Assembly: GCA_052390115.1 (NCBI GenBank)
Contig: JBQTHE010000011.1
Span: 62,001-126,000, forward strand
DNA length: 64,000 nucleotides
Source: GCA-003244245 sp052390115
GTDB lineage: Bacteria > Actinomycetota > Actinomycetes > Mycobacteriales > Pseudonocardiaceae
Reading direction: 5' to 3'
The notes beneath the pieces are model-generated. The model was not told the origin of the DNA. It saw only the letters and a program-made list of their open reading frames with translations, and ran no database searches. Shown one piece after another: positions 7,797-16,007 of this stretch. Each line of letters starts with the position of its first letter. The first letter of the stretch is position 1. The translations under genes were made by a program, and so were the position numbers.

Positions 7797-8803
7797 CGCA
7801 CCACCACCCGTTCCGGGTCGATCACCTGCAGTCCCGCGCCCGACGCGGAGACGATCACGACCCGGCCGCTGGCCGGGTCGACTGCTACCGCATCGGGTTG
7901 GTGCACGGTAGGGAACCGGTGGACGACCACCGGCTCACCCCCGGCCACGTCAAGCCCGACCACCTCGTTGCGGGCGGTCAGCGTCACCCACGCCACGTCC
8001 CGCCGGGCGTCGTAGGCCAGCCCGTAGGGCGCACCCGGCAGGGGAAAACGTTGCCGCAATAACGGTGGGTCACCGGCAAAGATCAGCAACTCGCCGTCAC
8101 GGGTGTCGGTCACGAGCATCCGACCGAACCGGTCAGTCACCGCGCTCGCAGCTCCGTTGCCCGCCCGCAGCGCTGGGCTGGTGTCGCCGGAGGAGACGTC
8201 CACCAGGCTCACCGCAGTGCGGCCCCGGTCGAGTACCCCGACCTTGGTCCCCACGGGCACCAGGCGGGCGGCGTCGACGAACCCCGGGATGGTCCGGCCC
8301 GGCCGGTTCCCGTCGAGCACGGTCAGCCGGTCACCCATCGCGACCACGGTTGCCCCACCCACGACGACCGCTCCGCGCACCGGGCCGTCGAGATCCGTCC
8401 TGCTCGGTGCGCCACCATCGAGTGGGACCCGGAGCAGTGACCCGGGCGCGGTGACCGGCACCAGCAGCGGGCCGCCGTCGGTGGCGAGGACGAGATCCGC
8501 GGCCGGACCGGGAAGCGCCACCTGTCGTGGCGGCGCGGTGCCGTCCAGGGTCCTCAGCAGCAGGCGCGGGGGATCAGCGAGCGCCACTGCCACCGTCCCG
8601 GTACGTGGGTCGACCACGACCCGGGTGGCTTGCGCGTCGAGCGGTATGACGGTCCCCGCGGCGGTCGGCCCACCTGGCGGAGCCGACTCCGGCGCGGCCG
8701 GCGCCACGGCCGGCTGGGTAGCCGGGCGCCCGTTGCTACTGCATCCCGCGATCAGCCCGGCGACGAGCAACGCAGACAGCGCTGCGCGCTGGGCACCGGG
8801 CAC
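7793..8803 (-). CDS. Lipoprotein with YncE-like beta-propeller
   Basis: 336 residues from GTG at 8803, which follows GGGAGG by 5 bases. A longer frame to 8875 lacks such a site. The N-terminus has a lipoprotein signal, ALSALLVAGLIAGCSSNG, with lipobox LIAGC. A Pro/Ala-rich linker follows, then repeated ~40-residue units ending in patterns such as TGTVAVALADPPRLLLRTLD and DAVAVDPASGRVVIVS, as in seven-bladed YVTN/NHL propellers. It is expected on the outer face of the membrane as a binding protein. The ligand is unknown. The operon with the DUF5703 gene is conserved in actinomycetes as far as I recall. Confidence 0.8.
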   Translation of the reverse strand: MPGAQRAALSALLVAGLIAGCSSNGRPATQPAVAPAAPESAPPGGPTAAGTVIPLDAQATRVVVDPRTGTVAVALADPPRLLLRTLDGTAPPRQVALPGPAADLVLATDGGPLLVPVTAPGSLLRVPLDGGAPSRTDLDGPVRGAVVVGGATVVAMGDRLTVLDGNRPGRTIPGFVDAARLVPVGTKVGVLDRGRTAVSLVDVSSGDTSPALRAGNGAASAVTDRFGRMLVTDTRDGELLIFAGDPPLLRQRFPLPGAPYGLAYDARRDVAWVTLTARNEVVGLDVAGGEPVVVHRFPTVHQPDAVAVDPASGRVVIVSASGAGLQVIDPERVVVR

Positions 8804-8937
8804 ACCGACCTCCCGTCGGTTGGGGACGGGCCGTGGCCAAGCATTCCGGACGCGACACCCACGCGCCATCCCCAAGCAGCCTTCTGTTCTCGTCCGTAGG
8901 GTAGACGCCGCGCTGCGTCAACGGACCGGTAGCCGGG

Positions 8938-9900
8938 TCAGCCGAGCGGACGTTCCGGATACCCCAGCTGCACCGCGCTGACGTCATCGAGGGCGGCCCG
9001 GATCGCGGGGGCCAGCTCCACCTCCTCAGCGGCCAGCGAACCGGCCAACTGGGCGGTGTTGCGGGCGCCGACGACCGGCGCGACCACCCCCGCGCGGTCC
9101 CGCACCCAGGCCAACGCCACCTCCAGCGGGGAGGTGCCCAGCCCGTCGGCCGCGGTGACCACCGCCTGCACGATCCTGGTCGCCCGATCGGTGCGGTGGT
9201 GCTCGACGTAACGCGCATAGTGTGGCGACGCTGCTCTGGAATCAGAAGGGGTGCCGTTGCGGTACTTGCCGGTGAGCACCCCGCGGGCCAGCGGCGCCCA
9301 GGGCAGCAGGCCCACCCCGTGGTAGGCCGCCGCCGGCGCCAGTTCGCGTTCCACCCCCCGCTCCAGCAGCGAGTACTCCACCTGGGTGGACACCAACGGC
9401 ACTTCGCAGATGGCCTTCGCGGTGGCCAGCTGCCAGCCGGTGTAGTTGGACACCCCGACGTAGCGGACCTTGCCTGCGCGCACCGCGTCGGTCACCGCAG
9501 CCAGCGTCTCCTCCAGCGGCACCGTCGGGTCCCAGGCGTGCAGCTGCCACAGGTCGACGTGGTCGGTACGAAGCCGGCGCAGCGAGCCTTCCAACGCGGC
9601 GAGCAGCGCGGCGCGGGACGCGCCGCCGCCGAATGGCCCGTCGTCGCGGCGCGCCACCGCTTTGGTGGCGAGCACCACCTCATCGCGGGGGATGACGTCG
9701 GCCAGCAGCCCGCCGAGGATCCGCTCCGACTCGCCCTCGGTGTACACGTCTGCGGTGTCCACCAGCGTCCCGCCGGCGTCGACGAACGCGACCAGCTGGG
9801 TGGCGGCCTCCTCCGCGTCGGTGTCGCGGCCCCAGGTCATGGTGCCCAGCGCCAGCCGGGACACCCGCAGCCCGCTGCGGCCGAGGAGACGCTGCTGCAC
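8938..9900 (-). CDS. Aldo/keto reductase
   Basis: A 320-residue NADPH-dependent oxidoreductase of the AKR superfamily, reducing aldehydes or ketones. The (beta/alpha)8 barrel shows the catalytic residues in sequence: Asp in VDTADVY, the Tyr of that motif, Lys in VLATKAV and His in LWQLHAWD. The NADPH-binding tail includes VAPVVGARN. The GTG at 9900 places the N-terminus at VQQRLLGRSGLRVSRLALGT, where family members begin. An upstream ATG would run into the divergent uppP gene. It is monocistronic. Confidence 0.88.
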   Translation of the reverse strand: MQQRLLGRSGLRVSRLALGTMTWGRDTDAEEAATQLVAFVDAGGTLVDTADVYTEGESERILGGLLADVIPRDEVVLATKAVARRDDGPFGGGASRAALLAALEGSLRRLRTDHVDLWQLHAWDPTVPLEETLAAVTDAVRAGKVRYVGVSNYTGWQLATAKAICEVPLVSTQVEYSLLERGVERELAPAAAYHGVGLLPWAPLARGVLTGKYRNGTPSDSRAASPHYARYVEHHRTDRATRIVQAVVTAADGLGTSPLEVALAWVRDRAGVVAPVVGARNTAQLAGSLAAEEVELAPAIRAALDDVSAVQLGYPERPLG

Positions 9901-9943
9901 GGGGGTGCACGCTAGCGGGTGCGGGTTCTGGCACCGGCACCCG

Positions 9944-9949
9944 TAGGGT
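9944..9949 (+). promoter_or_regulatory. Leaderless -10 box of uppP
   Basis: TAGGGT ends 8 bases before the GTG of uppP and there is no Shine-Dalgarno sequence. The spacing suits a transcript starting at or next to the start codon. Confidence 0.5.
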
Positions 9950-9957
9950 GCACCCGC

Positions 9958-10791
9958 GTGAGCTGGCTGCAAGCCCTGGTCCTGGGACTCGTCCAAGGTC
10001 TCACCGAGTTCCTCCCGATCTCCTCGTCGGGGCACCTACGGATCGTCTCGGAGATCTTCTTCGGTGACGATGCCGGCGCGGCGTTCACCGCCGTCACCCA
10101 GTTGGGTACCGAGGCCGCGGTGGTGATCTACTTCGCGCGGGACATCGGCCACCTGGTGGCGACCTGGTTCCGTGGGTTGCGCTCGGCGCAGGTCCGCGCT
10201 ACCCCGGACTACCGGATCGCCTGGCTGGTGATCATCGGCACGATCCCGATCGGTGTACTGGGCTTTACTTTCGAAGACCAGATTCAGACCTCGGGGCGCA
10301 ACTTATGGATCATCGCGGCCAACCTGGTCGTGTTCGGCCTGGTGCTGGGCGCTGCTGAGTACTACGGGCGGCAGCGACGCCCGCTGCAGCAGCTCACCGT
10401 CACCGGTGGGGTGGCTCTGGGCTTCGCGCAGGCACTGGCGCTGGTGCCCGGAGTGTCGCGCTCGGGAGGCACGATCAGCGCGGGCCTGTTCCTCGGGTTG
10501 ACCCGGCCCGCTGCGGTGCGCTACTCATTTCTGCTGGCCATCCCCGCCGTCATCGCCGCCGGGTTGTTCCAGATCCCCGATGTCTTCGCGGTCGGCGGGC
10601 CTGGGTTGCAGCCTTCGGTGGCCCAGATGGTGATCGCTACCCTGATCGCGTTTGTCGTGGGCTATGCCGCGATCGCGTGGCTGCTGCGTTACGTCCAGCG
10701 GCACAGCATCTACCTGTTCGTCTGGTACCGGGTGGCGTTGGGAATCGTCGTGCTGGCGCTGCTGGCCACCGGGACGATCAGCGCGACCTGA
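9958..10791 (+). CDS. uppP: Undecaprenyl-diphosphatase
   Basis: A 277-residue integral membrane enzyme that removes a phosphate from undecaprenyl diphosphate. This recycles the lipid carrier for cell-wall synthesis and gives bacitracin resistance. Signature motifs are visible: GLTEFLPISSSGHL near residue 20 and PGVSRSGGTIS near residue 165. About eight hydrophobic helices are seen. The GTG start at 9958 gives the normal family length, and a longer frame from 9919 only adds residues overlapping the divergent gene's promoter. It heads the conserved uppP-phosphatase-DUF3090-SCO1664 gene set. Confidence 0.95.
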   Translation: MSWLQALVLGLVQGLTEFLPISSSGHLRIVSEIFFGDDAGAAFTAVTQLGTEAAVVIYFARDIGHLVATWFRGLRSAQVRATPDYRIAWLVIIGTIPIGVLGFTFEDQIQTSGRNLWIIAANLVVFGLVLGAAEYYGRQRRPLQQLTVTGGVALGFAQALALVPGVSRSGGTISAGLFLGLTRPAAVRYSFLLAIPAVIAAGLFQIPDVFAVGGPGLQPSVAQMVIATLIAFVVGYAAIAWLLRYVQRHSIYLFVWYRVALGIVVLALLATGTISAT

Positions 10792-10804
10792 TCGCAGCGG
10801 TGCG

Positions 10805-10810
10805 TAGGGT
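10805..10810 (+). promoter_or_regulatory. Leaderless -10 box of the phosphatase gene
   Basis: TAGGGT lies exactly 6 bases before GTG 10817, with no ribosome-binding site, the ideal geometry for a leaderless mRNA. Confidence 0.55.
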
Positions 10811-10816
10811 GGCGCC

Positions 10817-11515
10817 GTGGGCACCCTGATCCTGCTGCGACATGGCCGGTCCACGGCGAACGTCGCCGGAGTTCTCGCTGGACGCACCCCGGGGGTGACC
10901 CTGGACGAGCGCGGTCGGGTCGAGGCAGCGGCGCTGGTCGAGCGGCTGGCGCAGCTACCACTGGCAGCGCTGGTGACGTCCCCGCTGCAGCGGTGCCGGG
11001 AGACGGTGGCACCGCTGGCGCTGGCGCGTGAGCTCGAGGTGACCATCGACGACCGGTTCGTCGAGGTGGACTACGGCGAGTGGACCGGGCGGGAGCTGGG
11101 CAAACTGGGCAAGGAGCCGCTGTGGAAGGTGGTGCAGGCGCACCCCTCGGCGGCGGTGTTCCCCGGTGGCGAGGGGCTGGCCGCACTGCAGGCTCGGGCG
11201 GTGGCCGCGGTGCGGGAATGGGACGCCAAGCTGGTCGCTGAGCACGGTCCGCAGGTCGTGTGGCTGGTCTGCACGCACGGTGATGTCATCAAGGCAGTGC
11301 TCGCCGATGCGCTGGGCATGCATCTGGACGGTTTCCAGCGGATCGTCGCCAACCCGTGCTCGATCAGCGCCGTCAGCTACACCGAGACCCGGCCGTTCGT
11401 GCAGCGGGTCAACGATTCCGGTGGGGACCTGAAGTCACTCGTCCCGCCCAAGCGCCGGCGCAGGCGGCGGCCCTCGTCGGACGCGACGCCCGGGGGGTCC
11501 ACTGGCACCGGCTGA
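10817..11515 (+). CDS. Histidine phosphatase family protein (MSMEG_4193 type)
   Basis: A 232-residue phosphoglycerate-mutase-like phosphatase. The catalytic phospho-His is in LILLRHGRST near residue 9. A second Arg is in TSPLQRCRET, the acid in VDYGEWTGREL and the second His in VCTHGDVIKAVLAD. The substrate in this subfamily (MSMEG_4193/Rv2135c group) is not settled. The C-terminal 35 residues are a basic, disordered tail (KRRRRRRPSS). The order uppP, phosphatase, DUF3090, SCO1664 is the actinobacterial standard. Confidence 0.88.
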   Translation: MGTLILLRHGRSTANVAGVLAGRTPGVTLDERGRVEAAALVERLAQLPLAALVTSPLQRCRETVAPLALARELEVTIDDRFVEVDYGEWTGRELGKLGKEPLWKVVQAHPSAAVFPGGEGLAALQARAVAAVREWDAKLVAEHGPQVVWLVCTHGDVIKAVLADALGMHLDGFQRIVANPCSISAVSYTETRPFVQRVNDSGGDLKSLVPPKRRRRRRPSSDATPGGSTGTG

Positions 11516-11553
11516 CCTGGGGGACGGCTGCTGCCGGACAGTTTGGGGTGCTC

Positions 11554-11559
11554 TAGTGT
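11554..11559 (+). promoter_or_regulatory. Possible -10 box of the DUF3090 gene
   Basis: TAGTGT ends 10 bases before the ATG at 11570. The spacing is longer than ideal for a leaderless transcript, so a leader of a few bases is possible. Confidence 0.35.
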
Positions 11560-11569
11560 CGGTACTGCC

Positions 11570-12145
11570 ATGTCTCGTGTCATCCACGTCTTTCGCAGCC
11601 CCGACCGGTTCGTCGCGGGCACCGTCGGTGAGCCTGGAGACCGCACCTTCTACCTGCAGGCCGTTGACGAGACCAAGGTGATCAGCGTGCAGCTGGAGAA
11701 GGAGCAGGTCACCGTCCTCGCCGAACGGCTGTCCTCGCTGCTCGACGAAGTTGCTCGGCGATTAGGTGGCGACGCTCTCACCGACACGGGGGAGCCCGGG
11801 GAGCCCGAGGTGGACACCGAGCCGCTGCGCACTCCCGTCGAGCAGGAATTCCGGGTCGGCACCATGGGTCTGGGCTGGGACGTCGAGTCGCGGGCCATCG
11901 TCGTCGAGCTGCTCGCCGTAACCGAGCAGGAGCTGGACGAGTCGGTGGTGCTCGACGACACCGAGGAGGGGCCCGACGCAGTGCGGGTGTTCCTGTCACT
12001 CCAGCAGGCCCGGGCGTTCACCGCCCGCGCCGAGCGGGTGCTCCTGGCCGGCCGCAAGCCCTGCCCGCTGTGCACGGAGCCGCTGGGGCCCAAGGGGCAC
12101 ATCTGCCCACGGCAGAATGGCTACCGTCGCCAGGTCGAGGCCTGA
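11570..12145 (+). CDS. DUF3090 family protein
   Basis: A 191-residue conserved actinobacterial protein of unknown function. It starts MSRVIHVFRSPDRFVAGTVG and contains the block EKEQVTVLAERLSSLLDEV. It ends with a probable zinc knuckle, CPLCTEPLGPKGHICPRQNG, with CxxC and HxC ligands. The ATG is where the family starts and an upstream GTG would add unrelated residues. In many actinomycetes it is adjacent to the SCO1664-type kinase gene, as here, so the two likely work together. Confidence 0.88.
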   Translation: MSRVIHVFRSPDRFVAGTVGEPGDRTFYLQAVDETKVISVQLEKEQVTVLAERLSSLLDEVARRLGGDALTDTGEPGEPEVDTEPLRTPVEQEFRVGTMGLGWDVESRAIVVELLAVTEQELDESVVLDDTEEGPDAVRVFLSLQQARAFTARAERVLLAGRKPCPLCTEPLGPKGHICPRQNGYRRQVEA

Positions 12146-12156
12146 GCGGGGCCGCG

Positions 12157-12951
12157 GTGCTGCCCACCGACCCGGCGGCGCTGCCGTTACTGCACGGGGG
12201 TCGCATCGACGTGACCGGCCGGATCGTGGAGGCATCCAACGCCACCCTGTTCTGCACGGTGCACTGCGATGGGGTCAGCGCCGAGTGCGTCTACAAGCCG
12301 ATCCGCGGGGAGCGCCCGCTCTGGGACTTCCCGGACGGCACCCTGGCCGGCCGTGAGGTGGCCAGCTGGCTGCTGTCCGAGGCCACCGGCTGGTCACTGG
12401 TGCCGCCCACGGTGCTGCGGGCCGGACCGCTGGGTCCCGGCATGGTGCAGCTCTGGGTGGATACCGAGGATGAACGTGACCTGGTGGACGTGGTGCCGGT
12501 CGACGCGGTACCGGCAGGCTGGCGCCGGGTGCTGCGGGCCCACGACCGGCACGGCCACCCGGCGCTGCTCGTGCATGCCGACACCGAAGGGGTGCGCCGG
12601 TTGGCCGTGCTGGACGTGCTGCTCAACAACGCCGACCGCAAAGGCGGGCATGTGCTCGCCGGGCTGGACGGCGCGGTGTACGGGGTGGATCACGGGATCT
12701 GCCTGCACCACGAGGACAAGCTGCGCACCGTGCTGTGGGGTTTCCTCGGTGAACCGTTACCCACCTCGGTGCTGGCCGTGCTGCGCCGGGTGCGATCCGA
12801 GCTGGACGCCACGTTGGGCGTTGCGCTGGCTGAGCACCTGACCCGCACTGAACTCAAGGCCCTGCAGCAACGGACCGACCGGTTGCTCGCCACCGAGATG
12901 TTCCCGGCCCCCGATGGGGCCTGGCCGGCGATCCCGTGGCCGGCATTTTGA
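12157..12951 (+). CDS. SCO1664 family protein (kinase-like)
   Basis: 264 residues from GTG 12157, 11 bases after the DUF3090 stop. Members look like phosphatidylinositol-kinase/HipA-type folds: AECVYKPIRGERPLWDFPDG carries a candidate ATP-binding Lys, LLNNADRKGGHVLAG a catalytic-type Asn/Asp loop, and YGVDHGICLHHEDKLRTVLW a metal-binding-type Asp. The substrate is unknown. In the standard order the next gene would be mshC. Here a 7.5-kb accessory block intervenes, and a partial copy of this gene's last ~50 bases recurs at 16818-16870. Confidence 0.85.
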   Translation: MLPTDPAALPLLHGGRIDVTGRIVEASNATLFCTVHCDGVSAECVYKPIRGERPLWDFPDGTLAGREVASWLLSEATGWSLVPPTVLRAGPLGPGMVQLWVDTEDERDLVDVVPVDAVPAGWRRVLRAHDRHGHPALLVHADTEGVRRLAVLDVLLNNADRKGGHVLAGLDGAVYGVDHGICLHHEDKLRTVLWGFLGEPLPTSVLAVLRRVRSELDATLGVALAEHLTRTELKALQQRTDRLLATEMFPAPDGAWPAIPWPAF

Positions 12952-13943
12952 GACCTGTTCGCAGCGCCGAGCCGCCGGAACCGGCCAGACGGTGGCCACG
13001 CTCCTTCGCCGCTCGGGTCACCGCACCGCTGCCCGGCCCGCCGCAATTCCTGCGGTTGTGGCGGGAGGGCGGTTTTACCGGCGCCACCGAGGGCGTGGCT
13101 CGGGTTCCGGTAGCCCCGCGGGCACCGTTGCCGGCCGGAAACGCCTGGCTGGCCTGGCTCGGGCACGCCTCATTCCTGCTGCGCCTCGGTGGATGCACCG
13201 TGGCGGTGGACCCGGTGCTGTCCCAGCGGATCCTGGGCGCGGGCACCAGGTTCACCCCACCTGGCCTGGCTCGGCTGCCCCCGGTGGACCTGCTGCTGAT
13301 CAGCCACAACCACTACGACCACCTGGACGCCCCGACCGTGCGCACGCTGCCCCGAGACACCCCGGTAGTCGCCCCCGGCGGGCTCGGCCGGTGGTTCCGT
13401 TGCCGCGGTTTCACCGCGGTCACCGAGCTGGACTGGTGGGAATCTGCGCATTTCGGCGCGCTCGACGTGACGTTCGTACCCGCGCACCACTGGAGCCGCC
13501 GGGGCCTGTTCGACCACTGCGCGACCCTGTGGGGTGGCTGGGTGCTCACCATGCCGGGTGGCCAGCGGGTCTACCACGCTGGAGACAGCGCCTATGGCCC
13601 GTACTTCGCCGAGATCGGGTCCCGCTACCCCGGGATCGACGCCGCGATGCTGCCGGTCGGCGCCTACGCACCGCGCTGGTTCATGCAGAACATGCACATG
13701 GACCCGGAGGAGGCCGTGCGGGCCGCCCAGGACGCCGGTGCCCGGGCGCTGGTGCCCATGCATTGGGGCACCTTTTGGCTTTCCCGCGAACCGGCGCTCG
13801 AACCAATCGAACGCACCCGGGCCGCCTGGGCCGCCGCCGAGCGGGATCGCGCGGACCTGTGGGACCTCGCGGTAGGGGAGAGCCGCCTGCTCCCGACCCC
13901 ACCACCCTCCGAACCTCCGGATGAGATCGCGCAGACCGCTTGA
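12936..13943 (+). CDS. Metallo-beta-lactamase-fold hydrolase (NAPE-PLD/UlaG-like)
   Basis: A 335-residue protein. The dizinc motif is SHNHYDHLD near residue 127, preceded by WLGHASFLLRLGG, and further ligands are AHHWSRRG, YHAGDSAYG and PMHWGTFWLS. This arrangement is that of the N-acyl-phosphatidylethanolamine phospholipase D / UlaG branch of the MBL superfamily, which cleaves phosphodiesters or lactones. There is no signal peptide. The GTG overlaps the end of the SCO1664 gene by 16 bases, so it is probably co-translated. The substrate is not predictable from sequence. Confidence 0.85.
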   Translation: MAGILRPVRSAEPPEPARRWPRSFAARVTAPLPGPPQFLRLWREGGFTGATEGVARVPVAPRAPLPAGNAWLAWLGHASFLLRLGGCTVAVDPVLSQRILGAGTRFTPPGLARLPPVDLLLISHNHYDHLDAPTVRTLPRDTPVVAPGGLGRWFRCRGFTAVTELDWWESAHFGALDVTFVPAHHWSRRGLFDHCATLWGGWVLTMPGGQRVYHAGDSAYGPYFAEIGSRYPGIDAAMLPVGAYAPRWFMQNMHMDPEEAVRAAQDAGARALVPMHWGTFWLSREPALEPIERTRAAWAAAERDRADLWDLAVGESRLLPTPPPSEPPDEIAQTA

Positions 13944-14345
13944 CCATGGCGTAGAGCCATAGCGGCAGTTAGCCGGAAATTCACCTCGAATTAGTGGAGC
14001 ACCCCTCTTCTCGTGGTTCCTCCAAATCAGCGGCACCTCCCCTCGACCTGGCACTCCAGGTGAGGAATCGAATTCGAAGAGTAGGTACCGGCACTGCCTA
14101 TCGAAACGTAAGGTAGACAGGCGGTGACCCACCCATGGAAACACTAGGCCATTCGTGTGGTCCGACCGATTCTCTGTTACGCGGAGACCCTCCTTGCGAT
14201 TGACATCATGGCGGGCCTTAACCACCCGTTCGAGTGATTCCTAATGAGTGGGCGTGCAAGAGCGGCGTTCGTGATCGGTGTGGTATGCGCCTGCCGATCG
14301 ATCTGACAAGTCAGGTCACGTAACGTCACAACTACGGAGGTTTGC
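13944..14345. other. 402-base intergenic region
   Basis: No convincing gene on either strand. It is less GC-rich than its surroundings and should hold the promoter of the following secreted-protein gene. ACGGAGG at 14333-14339 is that gene's ribosome-binding site, and TAACGT near 14320 could be its -10 box. Confidence 0.5.
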
Positions 14346-14981
14346 ATGGAACGCAACATCTCGCGGCGGCTCAGCGTTTTCGCCGCTTCGGCCGCGCTGG
14401 CTGGCGGTATGGTTCTCGCCGGCGGGGCCATCGCCTTCGCCACCCCCGGTGACGGCGCCCCCGGTGGCCCCGGTGGCCCCGGTGGCGTCGGCGGTGACTG
14501 CTTCATCGGCTTCGACCCGGGACCGCCCGCCGCGTTCGAGAAATGCCTCGGTGGCCCGGGTGGTGCCGGTGGCACCGGCGGCGACGGCGGCGACGGCCTC
14601 GACAGCGCTTCCTTCGACCTGCTCAACCCTGAGGACGGCGGGACCGGCGGTCCCGGCGGCGACGGCGGGACCGGCGGCGACGGCGGCAACGCCATCATCC
14701 TCGGCGACGGCGGCCCCGGTGGCGTGGGCGGCGACGGCGGCGTGGGCGGCGACGGCGGCGACGCCATCGTCGGCAACGGCGGTGATGGCGCCAACGGCGG
14801 TAACGGCGGCACCGGCGGCACCGGCGGCAACGGCGCCGGTACCGATGGTGTCGGTGGCCCAGGCGGTACCGGCGGCGGCGGCGGTGCCGGTGGTGCCGGT
14901 GGCAGCACCCTCGTCGGCAACGGCGGTGCGGGTGGCACTGGAGGCACCGGCGGCACCGGCGGTGTCAGCGGTACCCCGTAA
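14346..14981 (+). CDS. Secreted glycine-rich (PGRS-like) protein
   Basis: 211 residues. Residues 1-32 form a signal peptide: RR near the N-terminus, hydrophobic AASAALAGGMVLAGG, and an AFA site before TPG. The rest is dominated by Gly-Gly-X triplets (GGPGGVGG, GGTGGDGGDG, GGNGGTGGTGG) like the PGRS repeats of mycobacteria. It lacks the PE domain that precedes those repeats there. An insert around residues 54-70 contains two Cys (DCFIGF and EKCLGG) and another has SFDLLNPEDGG. It is probably cell-wall associated or released. A strong ribosome-binding site precedes ATG. Confidence 0.75.
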   Translation: MERNISRRLSVFAASAALAGGMVLAGGAIAFATPGDGAPGGPGGPGGVGGDCFIGFDPGPPAAFEKCLGGPGGAGGTGGDGGDGLDSASFDLLNPEDGGTGGPGGDGGTGGDGGNAIILGDGGPGGVGGDGGVGGDGGDAIVGNGGDGANGGNGGTGGTGGNGAGTDGVGGPGGTGGGGGAGGAGGSTLVGNGGAGGTGGTGGTGGVSGTP

Positions 14982-15067
14982 GCAAGTTCAGCGCACCGAT
15001 TCACAGACCGTGACGGTGCTCGGCAATCACCCTCGGGCCGGGGTCCTGGACTGAGGGACAAGTAAAC

Positions 15068-15106
15068 GTGTTGAGGGCGGGGCCGGACGCGGTCCCTCCT
15101 CAACAC
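15068..15106. terminator. Hairpin after the first glycine-rich gene
   Basis: GTGTTGAGG and CCTCAACAC enclose an inner GC-rich segment that can extend the stem (GGGCGG... with ...CCCTC). It lies 86 bases after the stop. No U-run follows, as is common in actinomycetes. Confidence 0.6.
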
Positions 15107-15264
15107 ATTCACCCTTTCGGGGAAAAATGCGAAATGCGCCCACAAGTGGCAGCTGCTACATCACCGTGCGGGGCCCTCATAAAGGACGGACAATGGCGGA
15201 TCCACGCCGCGTGAGCCCACAGTGGCGCTACGCCGCTGGACCTTCGGGGGGACGGTAACTCGCC

Positions 15265-15915
15265 ATGCAGACCGAGAAAGAAACGCCCACGATGACACCG
15301 GAGCGGCGCGATTCGCTCCTCCCGCTTCACCTCAAGAAACCGAGTAAGCGCATGCCACCGGCGGCCAGGAGCGCAAGCACCCCAACGAACGTCACGACCC
15401 GGCACGGCACCGCGCGGGGACTCGGGCAGCGGCTGCGGATGGGGCGAGCCACCGCAGCGATCACCGCCGTCCTGGCTGCCATCGCGGTGTGCACAGCGTG
15501 CCAGAGCGAACCCGGCCAACCGCCGGACCAGCAGCAGAACCCGCAGCGCCAATCCGGGGAGTCCAGCCTCCCTGGGGAGCCGGGCGAGCCTGGTCAACCT
15601 GGCGAGCCGGGCGAGCCCGGTCAACCCGGCCAACCGGGCGAACCTGGCCAACCCGGCGGGCCGGGCGGGCCCGGCCAACCCGGCGGGCCGGGCCAACCCG
15701 GCGAGCCCGGCCAAACCAGCCAACCCCAGACATCCGGAAAACCAGGCGAAGCGGGTAAATCAGGCGAAGCGGGAAAACCAGGTGAAGCAGGAAAGCCAGG
15801 CGAACCTGGAAAGCCAGGCCAACCCGGGCAGCCCGGCCAACCAGGCCAGCCCGGCGGCAATGGAGGCGGGGGGGGCGCCGGGGGCGCGGGCGGGGCCGGG
15901 GGCAACGGGGCCTGA
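15265..15915 (+). CDS. Collagen-like lipoprotein
   Basis: 216 residues in the long form. A hydrophobic segment ATAAITAVLAAIAVCTAC ending at Cys79 looks like a lipoprotein signal, though Cys at -3 is atypical. Starting at ATG 15439 would give a normal 20-residue signal peptide, so the true start is uncertain. Residues 104-151 are 16 uninterrupted Gly-X-Y triplets (GEP, GQP, GGP). After the break SQPQTS, residues 158-196 are 13 more (GKP, GEA, GKS, GQP). A GGAGGAGG tail follows. Perfect Gly periodicity with Pro-rich Y positions predicts a collagen triple helix. It lies between two glycine-rich secreted proteins. Confidence 0.75.
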   Translation: MQTEKETPTMTPERRDSLLPLHLKKPSKRMPPAARSASTPTNVTTRHGTARGLGQRLRMGRATAAITAVLAAIAVCTACQSEPGQPPDQQQNPQRQSGESSLPGEPGEPGQPGEPGEPGQPGQPGEPGQPGGPGGPGQPGGPGQPGEPGQTSQPQTSGKPGEAGKSGEAGKPGEAGKPGEPGKPGQPGQPGQPGQPGGNGGGGGAGGAGGAGGNGA

Positions 15916-16007
15916 TTCACCGAGGCCTGATTCACCGAACCTGGCGGAATCTTCGGCGATCCCGTTCGTCGACACACATCCCAGCTGCACTTGAAGGGAT
16001 CCTCATC

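Noticed and set aside
14177..15145. Long proline-rich frame on the minus strand opposite the first glycine-rich gene
   Set aside because: GGC/GGT codons read backwards give Pro/Ala strings; there is no ribosome-binding site and the plus-strand frame has a signal peptide.
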